Of a stretch of 5,743 nucleotides of DNA, positions 1 to 5,743 are shown one piece after another. The notes below the pieces were generated by a model. It searched no databases. It was not told the DNA's origin and saw only the letters and a list, made by a program, of their open reading frames with translations. The stretch is from Firmicutes bacterium UBA1065 (GTDB lineage: Bacteria > Bacillota > Clostridia > Tissierellales > Sedimentibacteraceae). The stretch is from assembly GCA_002316225.1 (NCBI GenBank), contig DCDC01000014.1:1-5743 (forward strand). The letters run 5' to 3'. The position numbers and the translations under genes were made by a program. Within the stretch, counting starts at the first letter, position 1, and each line of letters opens with the position of its first letter.

Positions 1-116
1 TTTTTTTTATTTTTTCATATCAATTTTTATTACTTATTTTTAAACTACATCTTTCCAGCAGTTTTGAGAATAATTAAATCTCTTATTGAAATTTTGTCCT
101 TCTCATTGTAATGAAT
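1..116. other. AT-rich end region without a recognisable gene
   Basis: The plus strand is T-rich at the very edge, with runs of eight and six T. On the minus strand a short frame continues past the TAG at 117-119 for 22 codons, but it has no start and no recognisable motif. I see no hairpin that would serve as an obvious terminator for the leftward operon, so the transcript end probably lies beyond the window. Confidence 0.4.
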
Positions 117-305
117 CTATTTCGCCCAATTTATCATCTGGTTTTCTTTAATCAACTTTTTCTCTGTTGTTTTATGGCATACTAATGCGACTAAATCATT
201 TTTACATTGTTCTTTTGCTTCAGGACCTGTTCCATATTCTTTTAATATCTTGCACAAGATATATTTCCCATTGCATGGTTCATGGATTAAGTAATAGCTT
301 CTCTC
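117..305 (-). pseudogene. Out-of-frame C-terminal continuation of the cyclotransferase fusion gene
   Basis: This is a run of 62 sense codons ending in TAG at 117-119, bounded upstream by another TAG. It has no in-frame ATG until near its end; the only early alternative start is a TTG with a weak GGGA about 8 bases upstream. It reads like real protein: it contains KYILCKILKEYGTGPEAKEQ, four cysteines and a charged Lys/Glu-rich tail. Such a length is unlikely by chance in DNA this AT-rich. It overlaps the last codons of the 287-2014 gene in the frame one base back. Joining the two gives a smooth helix-like run (RREAI followed by YLIHEP), so the likeliest reading is that a one-base frameshift, or a sequencing error, cut about 58 residues from that protein. 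No classical slippery heptamer is visible at the junction. It could instead be a decayed separate gene. I do not recognise the family. Confidence 0.45.
245..262. repeat. 18-base near-perfect palindrome
   Basis: The arms ATATCTTG and CAAGATAT are exact reverse complements separated by two bases (CA). Symmetry stops outside the arms. It lies inside the out-of-frame remnant, about 25 bases downstream of the stop codon of the preceding gene. There is no T tract on either side, so it is not an intrinsic terminator. Its two-fold symmetry resembles an operator, but in coding-like AT-rich sequence it may be chance. Confidence 0.3.
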
Positions 306-2014
306 CTATCCTCAACGGTATAATATATGGCTTCACTGTCATTCCACATAATATTTGATGCAACACTTCTCCCGTCTTGTTTAATGAGGCCGCATTCTCT
401 CAAATCATTTATTATATTTATAACAGTGCTCATATTATAATTAAGATCACTGGCAATTTTTCTGATAGCTACTCCATGTGCCTGACTTCTTAAATGCTTT
501 AAAACACTGACATGATATTCATTTAAATAGCTTTTCATTAGATATGCATCTATATCAGGCAAGGTCATTTCAGGATAAGTATCTCTTATCCCCTTTTTAA
601 TAACAACTATGTACCTGGTACTTGGTATAACATCACTGGTGCGTTCTTCTTTTGTGATGGTTTTAACAGGGATACCGTCTAAGGAGCCAAGGCAAACAGT
701 TTTTCCATACCAATTACGGTTGCTGCCTTCCTGCAGCTTTATTTCTTCAAACTGTTCCTTTGTAATAAGATAGATTTTACCGAAACTCTTGCCTTTTTTA
801 TTAATATCTAAAAATGCTACCCCCTTATAATCCCAGGAAGGACTGTTGTTTGAAAAATATATAGGATAATCAAATATAAATGGTCTCTCATCTCTTGGAG
901 GTGTTTTATCGCTGCAACCTTCGATATATTTCATGAATCGTTCTTTATTTATATTTGAGCCGTAACATGCATACCATAAAAGATTACTATTATTAATTGC
1001 TTTTGCTATTCCTTGATACCATGGCTGGTTTTCATAATTGATTTTCATGCTGCCTGTAACCGGTTTATTATATACATATGTGTATGCATTAAGTTTTTCA
1101 TTTCCTTCACCAAGAATTTGTACCATTTTTCGTGTATATAAAAATCCTTCTCCTTCATATCGGTCAATATCATCAAGCTTATCTATTGATACAGCATACA
1201 GTTCCCCTTTTACCTTATCATTACCTTCAACTATTCCAGGATAAGAACCCAAATCATATAATTCATAACCATTTAATGTGAACTTGCCCAAATATTCGGC
1301 ATCATCCAAATAGGCTCTATTGCTTCTATTGGTACTCATCAAAGTCCCATACACGAACAAATAAACTTTTTGACCTTTCTTCTCACTCATGAGTTTTAAA
1401 TAATCTTGAGGAGCAGCAGCTTGCAGTATGCAGTTTAACTGAATGGAATAATCTTCACCCCAATCACCTTTTGTTTTGTTAGTCTTGATTAATCTTTCAC
1501 AGTATTGGAGTGATTCTTTTAAGAGTCTTGTGAATTCTTGACAGTAGTTTGGATATAATTCTACAAATATATGAGCTTTTGCCAAAACAAAAATGTTTAG
1601 TGCTTTTATCAATCCGTCAAGATAATCATATCCATGGCCTTGGAATCCTCTACCAGTTGAAGCCAGCAAACCTTTTTTTAATGCCACGTCAAATCCGGCA
1701 ATTTGTTTGACTGTTTCAGGATAATTTAATTTTGTATTTAACAGCATTCCTATAGCAATGTATGTCGGTGTGTAAAAATACATAACTCTTGCATCACTTG
1801 GCATATTTTCGGGTTCATCAAATCCCCAAAACCCCATTTCTGCATTGCTTTGTAAACATTTTTGATCTTTTACCAGATTTTCTAAATAATCTTTTAATTC
1901 ATTTTCCTTTGCATATCCATTTGAGATTTTGACAAGCACTTCATACATATCGGATATAATCTTATCAAATGTCTCAGTATTTGTTTCATTAGGTCTGTAA
2001 AATGTGTACTTCAT
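287..2014 (-). CDS. Multidomain protein: helical domain, two gamma-glutamylcyclotransferase-like domains, winged helix
   Basis: Three parts are visible in 575 residues. Residues 1-215 form an unassigned, mostly helical region rich in aromatics (GFWGFDEPEN at 61-70, RGFQGHGYDY at 122-131). Residues 217-325 are a GGCT/AIG2-like domain with the YGTLM substrate loop at 222-226 and the expected catalytic Glu in RYEGEG (E287). Residues 345-470 are a second, divergent GGCT-like domain with YGSNI at 351-355 and Glu at 429 in LQEG. Residues about 496-560 look like a winged helix-turn-helix (AIRKIASDLNYNMSTVINII, then LRECGLIK). The family splits gamma-glutamyl amines or dipeptides, releasing 5-oxoproline; the substrate here is unknown. 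No signal peptide or membrane segment is seen, so it should be cytoplasmic. The ATG has a GGAGG site 8 bases upstream (2023-2027). A candidate promoter lies in the 75-base gap. The C-terminus may be truncated by a frameshift. GGCT-like domains confident, helical domain and exact activity not. Confidence 0.85.
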   Translation of the reverse strand: MKYTFYRPNETNTETFDKIISDMYEVLVKISNGYAKENELKDYLENLVKDQKCLQSNAEMGFWGFDEPENMPSDARVMYFYTPTYIAIGMLLNTKLNYPETVKQIAGFDVALKKGLLASTGRGFQGHGYDYLDGLIKALNIFVLAKAHIFVELYPNYCQEFTRLLKESLQYCERLIKTNKTKGDWGEDYSIQLNCILQAAAPQDYLKLMSEKKGQKVYLFVYGTLMSTNRSNRAYLDDAEYLGKFTLNGYELYDLGSYPGIVEGNDKVKGELYAVSIDKLDDIDRYEGEGFLYTRKMVQILGEGNEKLNAYTYVYNKPVTGSMKINYENQPWYQGIAKAINNSNLLWYACYGSNINKERFMKYIEGCSDKTPPRDERPFIFDYPIYFSNNSPSWDYKGVAFLDINKKGKSFGKIYLITKEQFEEIKLQEGSNRNWYGKTVCLGSLDGIPVKTITKEERTSDVIPSTRYIVVIKKGIRDTYPEMTLPDIDAYLMKSYLNEYHVSVLKHLRSQAHGVAIRKIASDLNYNMSTVINIINDLRECGLIKQDGRSVASNIMWNDSEAIYYTVEDRREAIT

Positions 2015-2043
2015 TTTTTATACCTCCATATTTTTTTGATTTA

Positions 2044-2072
2044 ATTATATCGCGTTGGATGGTATATGACTA
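2044..2072 (-). promoter_or_regulatory. Candidate sigma-A-type promoter for the cyclotransferase fusion gene
   Basis: On the minus strand a perfect TATAAT (2044-2049) follows TAGTCA (2067-2072, four of six matches to TTGACA) after a 17-base spacer. Start of transcription would fall near 2037, leaving a leader of about 22 bases that still contains the GGAGG ribosome site at 2023-2027. It lies in the 75-base gap, the longest between genes of the array, which supports separate or additional expression of the last gene. Confidence 0.5.
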
Positions 2073-2087
2073 TGAAGCCCAGCTTCA
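2073..2087 (-). other. Short hairpin just after the WYL regulator gene
   Basis: A 6-bp perfect stem (TGAAGC/GCTTCA) with a 3-base loop sits two bases past the stop codon of the regulator. No T run follows on the minus strand, so it is at most a weak terminator or an RNA-stabilising element. It abuts the candidate promoter at 2044-2072, so it could also be an operator-like site. Confidence 0.3.
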
Positions 2088-2089
2088 AG

Positions 2090-3082
2090 TTAAACTAATT
2101 CTTCTAATGTATAACTGCTGCGTAATATTTTATCTATTTCTAAATCAAATAACTTCCCTTTGCATTCAATTCTGATTTTATCGTCCAAATATTTAAGTAT
2201 TTTGCAATTCTCGTAAAAGGTTGTCTTTTCATTTTCTTGATATTCAACAAAGCATTCCTTTCCATTTTTCAGACAGTCTAATACACATCCTGCCCCTTCT
2301 GTACTGCTGCATCTAATTTCGTTATAGAAACTATCATCTTTTTCAATATTTAAATTTTTATACCATTCTAATTCATCAGGAATCAGGTTTTCCATAACAT
2401 AAATAATCCTGTTCTTTGCATAATCAGAGAGCTGTGTCCAGATTGATCTGGCCATTTCCTCAGCATAAACTTTAAATGCAGAATTTTGACTCATTAACTT
2501 TAATCCTTTAAGGGTAACAATGATCTGAGTAATGTTGCTTGTAAGAAAAATCGGATGAGCAGTTGAGGACATAGAAACTGTACCTCTATTTCTTTCTATA
2601 TCATCAATAACGAATCTTTTGCCATTCACTTGTATCGGATCTTTTCTACCTTTTAGTATAGCTATATCATCCTCTATAGTCCTTGAACTTACCCACAAAA
2701 CATCTTCTAAGTCACTTATTTTATTGTTTGGATCCTGAATATATTTAGCAATGAACATAATTCTTTCGAAGGTTATTGAAACGGGAATGGGAGGAAAGGT
2801 TATATCAACATGGATACCATACTTAGTTTTCAAAAAATCTAAATATTTTTTGTATATATCTATTGCATTATCTTTATCACTTGTATATCGTTTGACAGAT
2901 TCTTTAATGCAATATTCTATATTTTCTGATGTCAGTTTAACCCAATCATTTTTCTTTGCTACTTTTATTAAGCTATATTCTTTATTTCCTATCATTAAAT
3001 TCTCAATTGTTTCTTTATCATAACCAAGATATTTAGTTCCTTTTTCCATAAGGAATTCTTTTATAGTGTCTTCTATCAGCAT
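2090..3082 (-). CDS. WYL-type transcriptional regulator with wHTH domain
   Basis: A 330-residue protein with a DeoR/HTH_11-like winged helix at about 105-150: FERIMFIAKYI, then ISDLEDVLWVSSRTIEDDI, where VSSRTIEDDI matches the recognition-helix pattern of this class. The C-terminal part (about 270-325) resembles the beta-barrel ligand domain of WYL regulators (CFVEYQENEKTTFYENCKIL, then IRIECKGKLFDLEIDKI), but the signature Trp-Tyr-Leu triad is not seen, so this is a divergent member. The first 100 residues are an extra helical region I cannot assign. WYL proteins are DNA-binding regulators, often of defence or stress genes, thought to respond to nucleic-acid or nucleotide ligands. The ATG is preceded by AGGAGG (3088-3093) with 5 bases between, and the gene starts 24 bases after the DUF434 gene, so the two are probably cotranscribed. 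Its base composition is the lowest of the array (the sampled line at 2881 holds 15 of 60 G+C). A plain DeoR-like protein with an unrelated C-terminus is the alternative. Confidence 0.7.
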   Translation of the reverse strand: MLIEDTIKEFLMEKGTKYLGYDKETIENLMIGNKEYSLIKVAKKNDWVKLTSENIEYCIKESVKRYTSDKDNAIDIYKKYLDFLKTKYGIHVDITFPPIPVSITFERIMFIAKYIQDPNNKISDLEDVLWVSSRTIEDDIAILKGRKDPIQVNGKRFVIDDIERNRGTVSMSSTAHPIFLTSNITQIIVTLKGLKLMSQNSAFKVYAEEMARSIWTQLSDYAKNRIIYVMENLIPDELEWYKNLNIEKDDSFYNEIRCSSTEGAGCVLDCLKNGKECFVEYQENEKTTFYENCKILKYLDDKIRIECKGKLFDLEIDKILRSSYTLEELV

Positions 3083-3106
3083 AATGACCTCCTAACTAAG
3101 GATACC

Positions 3107-3820
3107 CTACCCTAAATCAATCACCCAGGCATCCTGTATATAGTCTTCAATAATCTTTCTGGATAGATTAAACCAGCTTTTACATACATCAAGGATAATC
3201 GAATCTCCGGTTACAACTCTTTCTTTACCAGCTAATACTGAATCTACATTTGGTACCAGTTCTATCCCGACAGGGATCCCCCATTGCTCTGATAGTTCAA
3301 ATATTTTACTTTTGAGCCTGCCTGAATTTGATACCGGAGAATCAAGATAAAAATTAACCATCGGTACGTTTAATTCTCTAAGAGCCTTTCCTATGAGATT
3401 TAAAGCAGCATCTGTCTTATCTATAAGTCTGTATGTGCCACGGAGTCCTGCCAAGTCTCTATAGACTCCGTCTTTTCCAAGTAATATAGGACTTCCGGAC
3501 ATTGCGACTTCCAAAGTTATTATCAAATTAAAACCGTCGATATTCAAACATCCATCCTTTACGCATTCCAAAGGAAGCATCTTGGACCTTCTTTTCTCAT
3601 AATCTGTCGTTGATGATGTTGTTCTTTGAAGGGCTGTCCTTGCTCTTGAAGGAAGGAGGTAATGGTTGCCTGTGAATTCTATTACCTGCTTCATTTTGTA
3701 TCCTCTGTCCAGGAGCCACTGTATCTCTTCCTGTATAATCTTTAGTTTTGTTATGTTTTCATCGGAAAATATTTTTTCATCCTCCGGGTCATAGCCTCTT
3801 TTGACATTTTTTGTTGACAT
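3107..3820 (-). CDS. DUF434/DUF5616 domain protein (COG2454 type)
   Basis: Residues 8-62 match the DUF434 pattern: RGYDPEDEKIF, LLDRGY (37-41), then GNHYLLPSRART (51-62), with an Arg-rich end. Residues about 85-230 match DUF5616: NIDGFNLIITLE (93-104), DGVYRDLAGLRGTYR (117-131), YLDSPVSNSGRLK (158-170) and VVTGDSIILD (202-211). The function of the family is not established. The conserved acidic positions D95, E104, D117, D122, D160, D206 and D211 look like a metal site, so a nuclease- or phosphotransfer-like fold is possible; that is inference. No signal peptide or membrane segment is seen. The length of 237 fits a complete protein. The ATG has only a weak AGCAGG site about 5 bases upstream, and the gene begins 23 bases after the stop of the ADP-ribosylglycohydrolase gene, which suggests one transcript. 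Confidence 0.85.
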   Translation of the reverse strand: MSTKNVKRGYDPEDEKIFSDENITKLKIIQEEIQWLLDRGYKMKQVIEFTGNHYLLPSRARTALQRTTSSTTDYEKRRSKMLPLECVKDGCLNIDGFNLIITLEVAMSGSPILLGKDGVYRDLAGLRGTYRLIDKTDAALNLIGKALRELNVPMVNFYLDSPVSNSGRLKSKIFELSEQWGIPVGIELVPNVDSVLAGKERVVTGDSIILDVCKSWFNLSRKIIEDYIQDAWVIDLG

Positions 3821-3843
3821 ATTTGCCTGCTTTCTTAATATAA

Positions 3844-4680
3844 CTATTCTTTATTTTTGATAAACTCACACCACTCATCATAAATCGAACGTAGGTCTGC
3901 ATCTAAATAAGTCAGGGCTTTTTCTTTTATGTCCTCCGGGATACCATAATAAGCTTCTGCTATGGAGCCTGTAATTGCTGCCAGGGTATCGCTGTCACCG
4001 CCCACTGATATGGCTGTTCTTATGGCATCCTCAAATGAATTGGATTCCAGGAAAGCCACAATTGCTTGTGGTACGGTTTCCTGGCAGGTCTCATTGAATT
4101 CATATGTGTCTCTTATTTCATCAATTGTGAAATTCAGGTTATAATAGTTTTCATTAATCTCTTGGCGGATTTCTTCTTTACTGGCTCTCTTCTTTGCCAT
4201 ATATATTGAAATCACGGTAGCTTCTGCACCCTTGATTCCTTCATTGTGATTATGGGTTACGGCTGTAATTCTTTCAGACAGTATACGTGCTTTTTCCTCG
4301 GTTGCGGCAATAAATCCGATAGGACTTATCCTCATGGCAGCTCCGTTTCCAAAACTATTGTAGGGCTTGGGATTGTCGCTGAAAATCCAATGTCCAAACA
4401 TTCCCCCATAGCCACAATAGGGGTATTTGCGCCCGATTTCCTGCATGTATCTTATAGTCATTCTTCTCAGTAATTCATAGTAATAAAAGTTGCTTACACT
4501 ATTATTTGACAATAACTTTAAATTTTTCTCTGTTTCCATAATGGCTTTAGCTACTGCCAGAGTCATTATGCTGTCGTCTGTTACCTTGCATTTATCAGTG
4601 AAAAGTTCAAATTTCTTGCTCCTGTGGTTATTGAATTCAAACCGGGAACCAACAATATCACCTATGATTGCTCCTATCAA
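3844..4680 (-). CDS. ADP-ribosylglycohydrolase family protein
   Basis: This enzyme family removes ADP-ribose from modified targets (arginine, serine or other acceptors) with two bound Mg ions; the DraG/ARH subfamily is not resolved here and the target is unknown. The 278 residues are a full-length match. IGAIIGDIVGSRFEF opens the domain; TDDS (34-37) supplies one metal cluster; NGAAMRISPIGF (112-123) is the family's conserved glycine/methionine-arginine segment; THNH (142-145) follows; and GGDSDT (227-232) supplies the second metal cluster with D229, D231 and T232. All expected metal ligands are present, so it should be active. It is cytoplasmic with no signal peptide. Start is TTG at 4678-4680. 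The upstream ATG at 4683-4685 is in another frame and ends after two codons, so the TTG is the only start that keeps the conserved N-terminus. It lies 42 bases after the SIMPL gene. Confidence 0.93.
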   Translation of the reverse strand: MIGAIIGDIVGSRFEFNNHRSKKFELFTDKCKVTDDSIMTLAVAKAIMETEKNLKLLSNNSVSNFYYYELLRRMTIRYMQEIGRKYPYCGYGGMFGHWIFSDNPKPYNSFGNGAAMRISPIGFIAATEEKARILSERITAVTHNHNEGIKGAEATVISIYMAKKRASKEEIRQEINENYYNLNFTIDEIRDTYEFNETCQETVPQAIVAFLESNSFEDAIRTAISVGGDSDTLAAITGSIAEAYYGIPEDIKEKALTYLDADLRSIYDEWCEFIKNKE

Positions 4681-4690
4681 CTCATGCCCC
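4681..4690 (-). promoter_or_regulatory. Ribosome binding site for the TTG start of the ADP-ribosylglycohydrolase gene
   Basis: On the minus strand GGGG (4687-4690, within AAGGGG) lies 6 bases before the TTG. No in-frame ATG or GTG precedes the TTG before an in-frame TAA upstream. This supports TTG as the true start, a codon that usually lowers translation. Confidence 0.65.
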
Positions 4691-4722
4691 TTCTTTCTTT
4701 TGTCCTTTAGTTGGTTTGACTC

Positions 4723-5373
4723 TTATTTAATCTCCCAGACAAATGTTACCGTATCGCTTACTTCGATATCATCCGGTTCAATATCCGGTGCAGATGTTTT
4801 AAAGGCCAGGCAGTTGTTCTCCATCATGTAGCTTGTTCTTGAATACAGGTAAAGATCACCCCAATTGTAATCAATGCTGATCAAATCTCCGAGAGTTACA
4901 TTTGAAGCCCTGGCAAGAACCTCCGCCTTTCTCCTTGCATTCTCGGTTGCCCGAATCAAAAGTTCTTCATTTATGGCATCTTTATCTTTTACGGAAAATT
5001 GAATATTTAGATTTGGTTCAACCGTTGCTTTTCCTATAGAAGTGAGCACATTTGACAATACTGAAGTATTAAAGTCAAATTCAAGCTTTAAGCCTTGTTC
5101 ACAAACATATCCGTCAAATCTGCTTTTATAATTGTTGTCTTTGTCCCGATAGCTCTCATAATGGGTTCTGATGTTAAAGTCAGTAGTTTTTAAGTCTTCT
5201 TTATTGAAACCTGCCTTTATAATTGCATTCTGCAAAATATTTACTGACTCGGCTGCTAGTTTCATTGTTTTTTCATAATCATAATCGTGTGATTCCAATT
5301 GCATGGTAATAATAATCAAATCCGGTTTCACACTGACCTTGCCGGTACCTTTTATGGTTATTGTCCTGTTCAT
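4723..5373 (-). CDS. SIMPL domain (DUF541) protein, cytoplasmic form
   Basis: The 216 residues are one complete SIMPL/DUF541 domain: ITIKGTGKVSVKPDLIIITM (5-24) at the N-terminus, an internal NIRTHYESY segment (67-75), the helix ATENARRKAEVLARASN (142-158), and the C-terminal strand PDIEPDDIEVSDTVTFVWEI (196-215), the part of the family that closes the fold. The family's biochemical role is not established; E. coli YggE and Brucella BP26/OMP28 belong to it but are exported. This protein has no signal peptide, as the domain begins at residue 3, so it should stay in the cytoplasm. The ATG has AGGGGGA (5381-5387) 7 bases upstream, a strong site. It is the first gene of the array. A decayed second copy of its 3' end lies upstream at about 5507-5593. 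Confidence 0.9.
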   Translation of the reverse strand: MNRTITIKGTGKVSVKPDLIIITMQLESHDYDYEKTMKLAAESVNILQNAIIKAGFNKEDLKTTDFNIRTHYESYRDKDNNYKSRFDGYVCEQGLKLEFDFNTSVLSNVLTSIGKATVEPNLNIQFSVKDKDAINEELLIRATENARRKAEVLARASNVTLGDLISIDYNWGDLYLYSRTSYMMENNCLAFKTSAPDIEPDDIEVSDTVTFVWEIK

Positions 5374-5390
5374 TAATTGATCCCCCTAAC

Positions 5391-5436
5391 TTTTATTATT
5401 AAATTAAGAATTTAGTTCCTGATGCTAATAATAAAA
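5391..5436. repeat. 11-bp AT-rich inverted repeat before the SIMPL gene
   Basis: TTTTATTATTA at 5391-5401 and TAATAATAAAA at 5426-5436 are perfect reverse complements separated by 24 bases. They flank the leader of the SIMPL gene, ending 18 bases from its ATG. The low complexity of the arms means chance is a real possibility. A regulatory dyad, or a trace of a mobile element's end, is the alternative. No clear sigma-A promoter is visible in 5374-5520; the best -10 match, TATATT on the minus strand near 5437, lacks a good -35. Confidence 0.35.
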
Positions 5437-5506
5437 AATATAACCCCTTTTATGGTCGCTTGAATTGCGACATTTTCTGATCCTTAACATTATTGTCTCT
5501 GTTTTC

Positions 5507-5593
5507 TTAAAAAGTTACCGTATCACTCGCTTTTATGTCATCCGGTTCTATATCCGGTGCAGATGTTATTATTTGGGCAAACCTTTTCAATAA
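5507..5593 (-). pseudogene. Remnant of a second SIMPL-domain gene (3' end)
   Basis: Bases 5514-5567 align without gaps to 4745-4798 inside the intact SIMPL gene, with 47 of 54 identical. In the same reading frame the fragment encodes ITSAPDIEPDDIKASDTVTF followed at once by TAA (5507-5509), and it is closed by TAA (5594-5596) upstream. Four of the seven differences are silent, one codon (V to A) carries one silent and one replacement change, and one gives E to K. So the copy was probably under protein-level constraint before it decayed. The rest of the gene is gone; only about 29 codons remain. It is more likely a relic of tandem duplication or of a once longer SIMPL paralogue than a live gene. 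Confidence 0.7.
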
Positions 5594-5647
5594 TTATATA
5601 CCAAATTCTTACAATCTTCAACAATATTCAACCAAAAAATGCGAACA

Positions 5648-5685
5648 ATAAACCGGTCCATAAAAATATTTATAGACCGGTTTAT
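5648..5685 (-). terminator. Hairpin terminator of the gene at the right edge
   Basis: A perfect 11-bp stem (ATAAACCGGTC/GACCGGTTTAT, 5648-5658 with 5675-5685) continues after one mismatch into 5 more pairs (ATAAA/TTTAT) around a 4-base loop (5665-5668). Reading leftward it starts 13 bases past the stop codon at 5699-5701. The T run (six T near 5635-5640) comes 7 bases after the stem, so termination may be imperfect. It isolates the edge gene from the SIMPL array. Confidence 0.65.
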
Positions 5686-5698
5686 CAGAATATATACT

Positions 5699-5743
5699 TT
5701 ATTTAATCATGTCCTTCCACCCTTCGTAAATCATAACCATGGC
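5699..5743 (-). CDS. C-terminal end of an unidentified gene
   Basis: The last 14 codons before TAA (5699-5701) read AMVMIYEGWKDMIK, an amphipathic tail that runs off the right edge. It is followed by the hairpin terminator at 5648-5685. A second frame is open for 14 codons too (ending HD), so the choice of frame rests on the better-looking sequence and is not secure. Too short for a family call. Confidence 0.4.
   Translation of the reverse strand, partial: AMVMIYEGWKDMIK

Noticed and set aside
167..358. Plus-strand open frame of 63 codons
   Set aside because: It is antisense to the 117-305 frame and to the end of the fusion gene, and its product is only hydrophobic antisense-like sequence.
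2751..3023. Plus-strand open frame of 90 codons with a hydrophobic product
   Set aside because: It is fully antisense to the wHTH regulator gene, which has a strong ribosome site and recognisable domains.
4490..4831. Plus-strand open frame of 113 codons
   Set aside because: It lies antisense across the SIMPL and ADP-ribosylglycohydrolase gene ends, has no recognisable motif and no good ribosome site. The minus-strand genes account for this DNA.
5455..5471. Hairpin GTCGC/GCGAC with 7-base loop
   Set aside because: The stem is only 5 bp, and no T run follows on the minus strand; on the plus strand there is only a short T run and no gene to terminate.
5427..5492. Short minus-strand frame starting ATG (21 codons, ending in IFYY) upstream of the SIMPL gene
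   Set aside because: No ribosome site precedes the ATG, no family is recognised, and such length is expected by chance in intergenic DNA.
1..5743. CRISPR array, tRNA, rRNA, intact insertion sequence
   Set aside because: No repeat-spacer series, no tRNA-like cloverleaf and no transposase was seen on reading both strands by eye; the edge fragment at 5699-5743 is too short to judge.

Overview
The window is AT-rich DNA (sampled lines run from about 25 to 53 % G+C) in which every convincing gene lies on the minus strand, so transcription runs from right to left. Strong GGAGG-type ribosome sites, AT-rich codons, a TTG start and the protein families suggest a low-GC Firmicute, probably a Clostridia member such as the Acetivibrio/Ruminiclostridium group. 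That placement is inference from style, not from a marker gene.

Right edge to left: (1) the last 14 codons of an unidentified minus-strand gene (5699-5743), followed by a strong hairpin (5648-5685) that probably terminates it. (2) A 325-base intergenic stretch that holds the decayed 3' end of a second SIMPL-domain gene (about 5507-5593), 87 % identical over 54 bases to the intact gene to its left. (3) An array of five genes in the same direction: a cytoplasmic SIMPL/DUF541 protein (4723-5373), an ADP-ribosylglycohydrolase with a TTG start (3844-4680), a DUF434/DUF5616 protein with a nuclease-like pattern of acidic residues (3107-3820), a WYL-type wHTH regulator (2090-3082), and a 575-residue protein with an unassigned helical domain, two gamma-glutamylcyclotransferase-like domains and a C-terminal winged helix (287-2014). 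The gaps are 42, 23, 24 and 75 bases. The first four look like one transcript. The fifth has its own candidate promoter (TAGTCA-17-TATAAT) in the 75-base gap. (4) The left 286 bases, where an open frame of 62 codons without a start codon (117-305) reads like the displaced C-terminus of the fifth gene, as if a one-base frameshift had cut that gene short. The last 116 bases are T-rich on the plus strand and show no gene.

The genes may work together: an ADP-ribose-removing hydrolase, a possible nuclease of unknown function, a WYL-type regulator (a class that often senses nucleic-acid or nucleotide ligands) and a multi-domain gamma-glutamyl enzyme with a DNA-binding tail. This fits reversible modification or stress/damage response, but only the individual families are supported by the sequence. 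The joint function is a hypothesis. I see no CRISPR array, tRNA, rRNA or intact mobile element.
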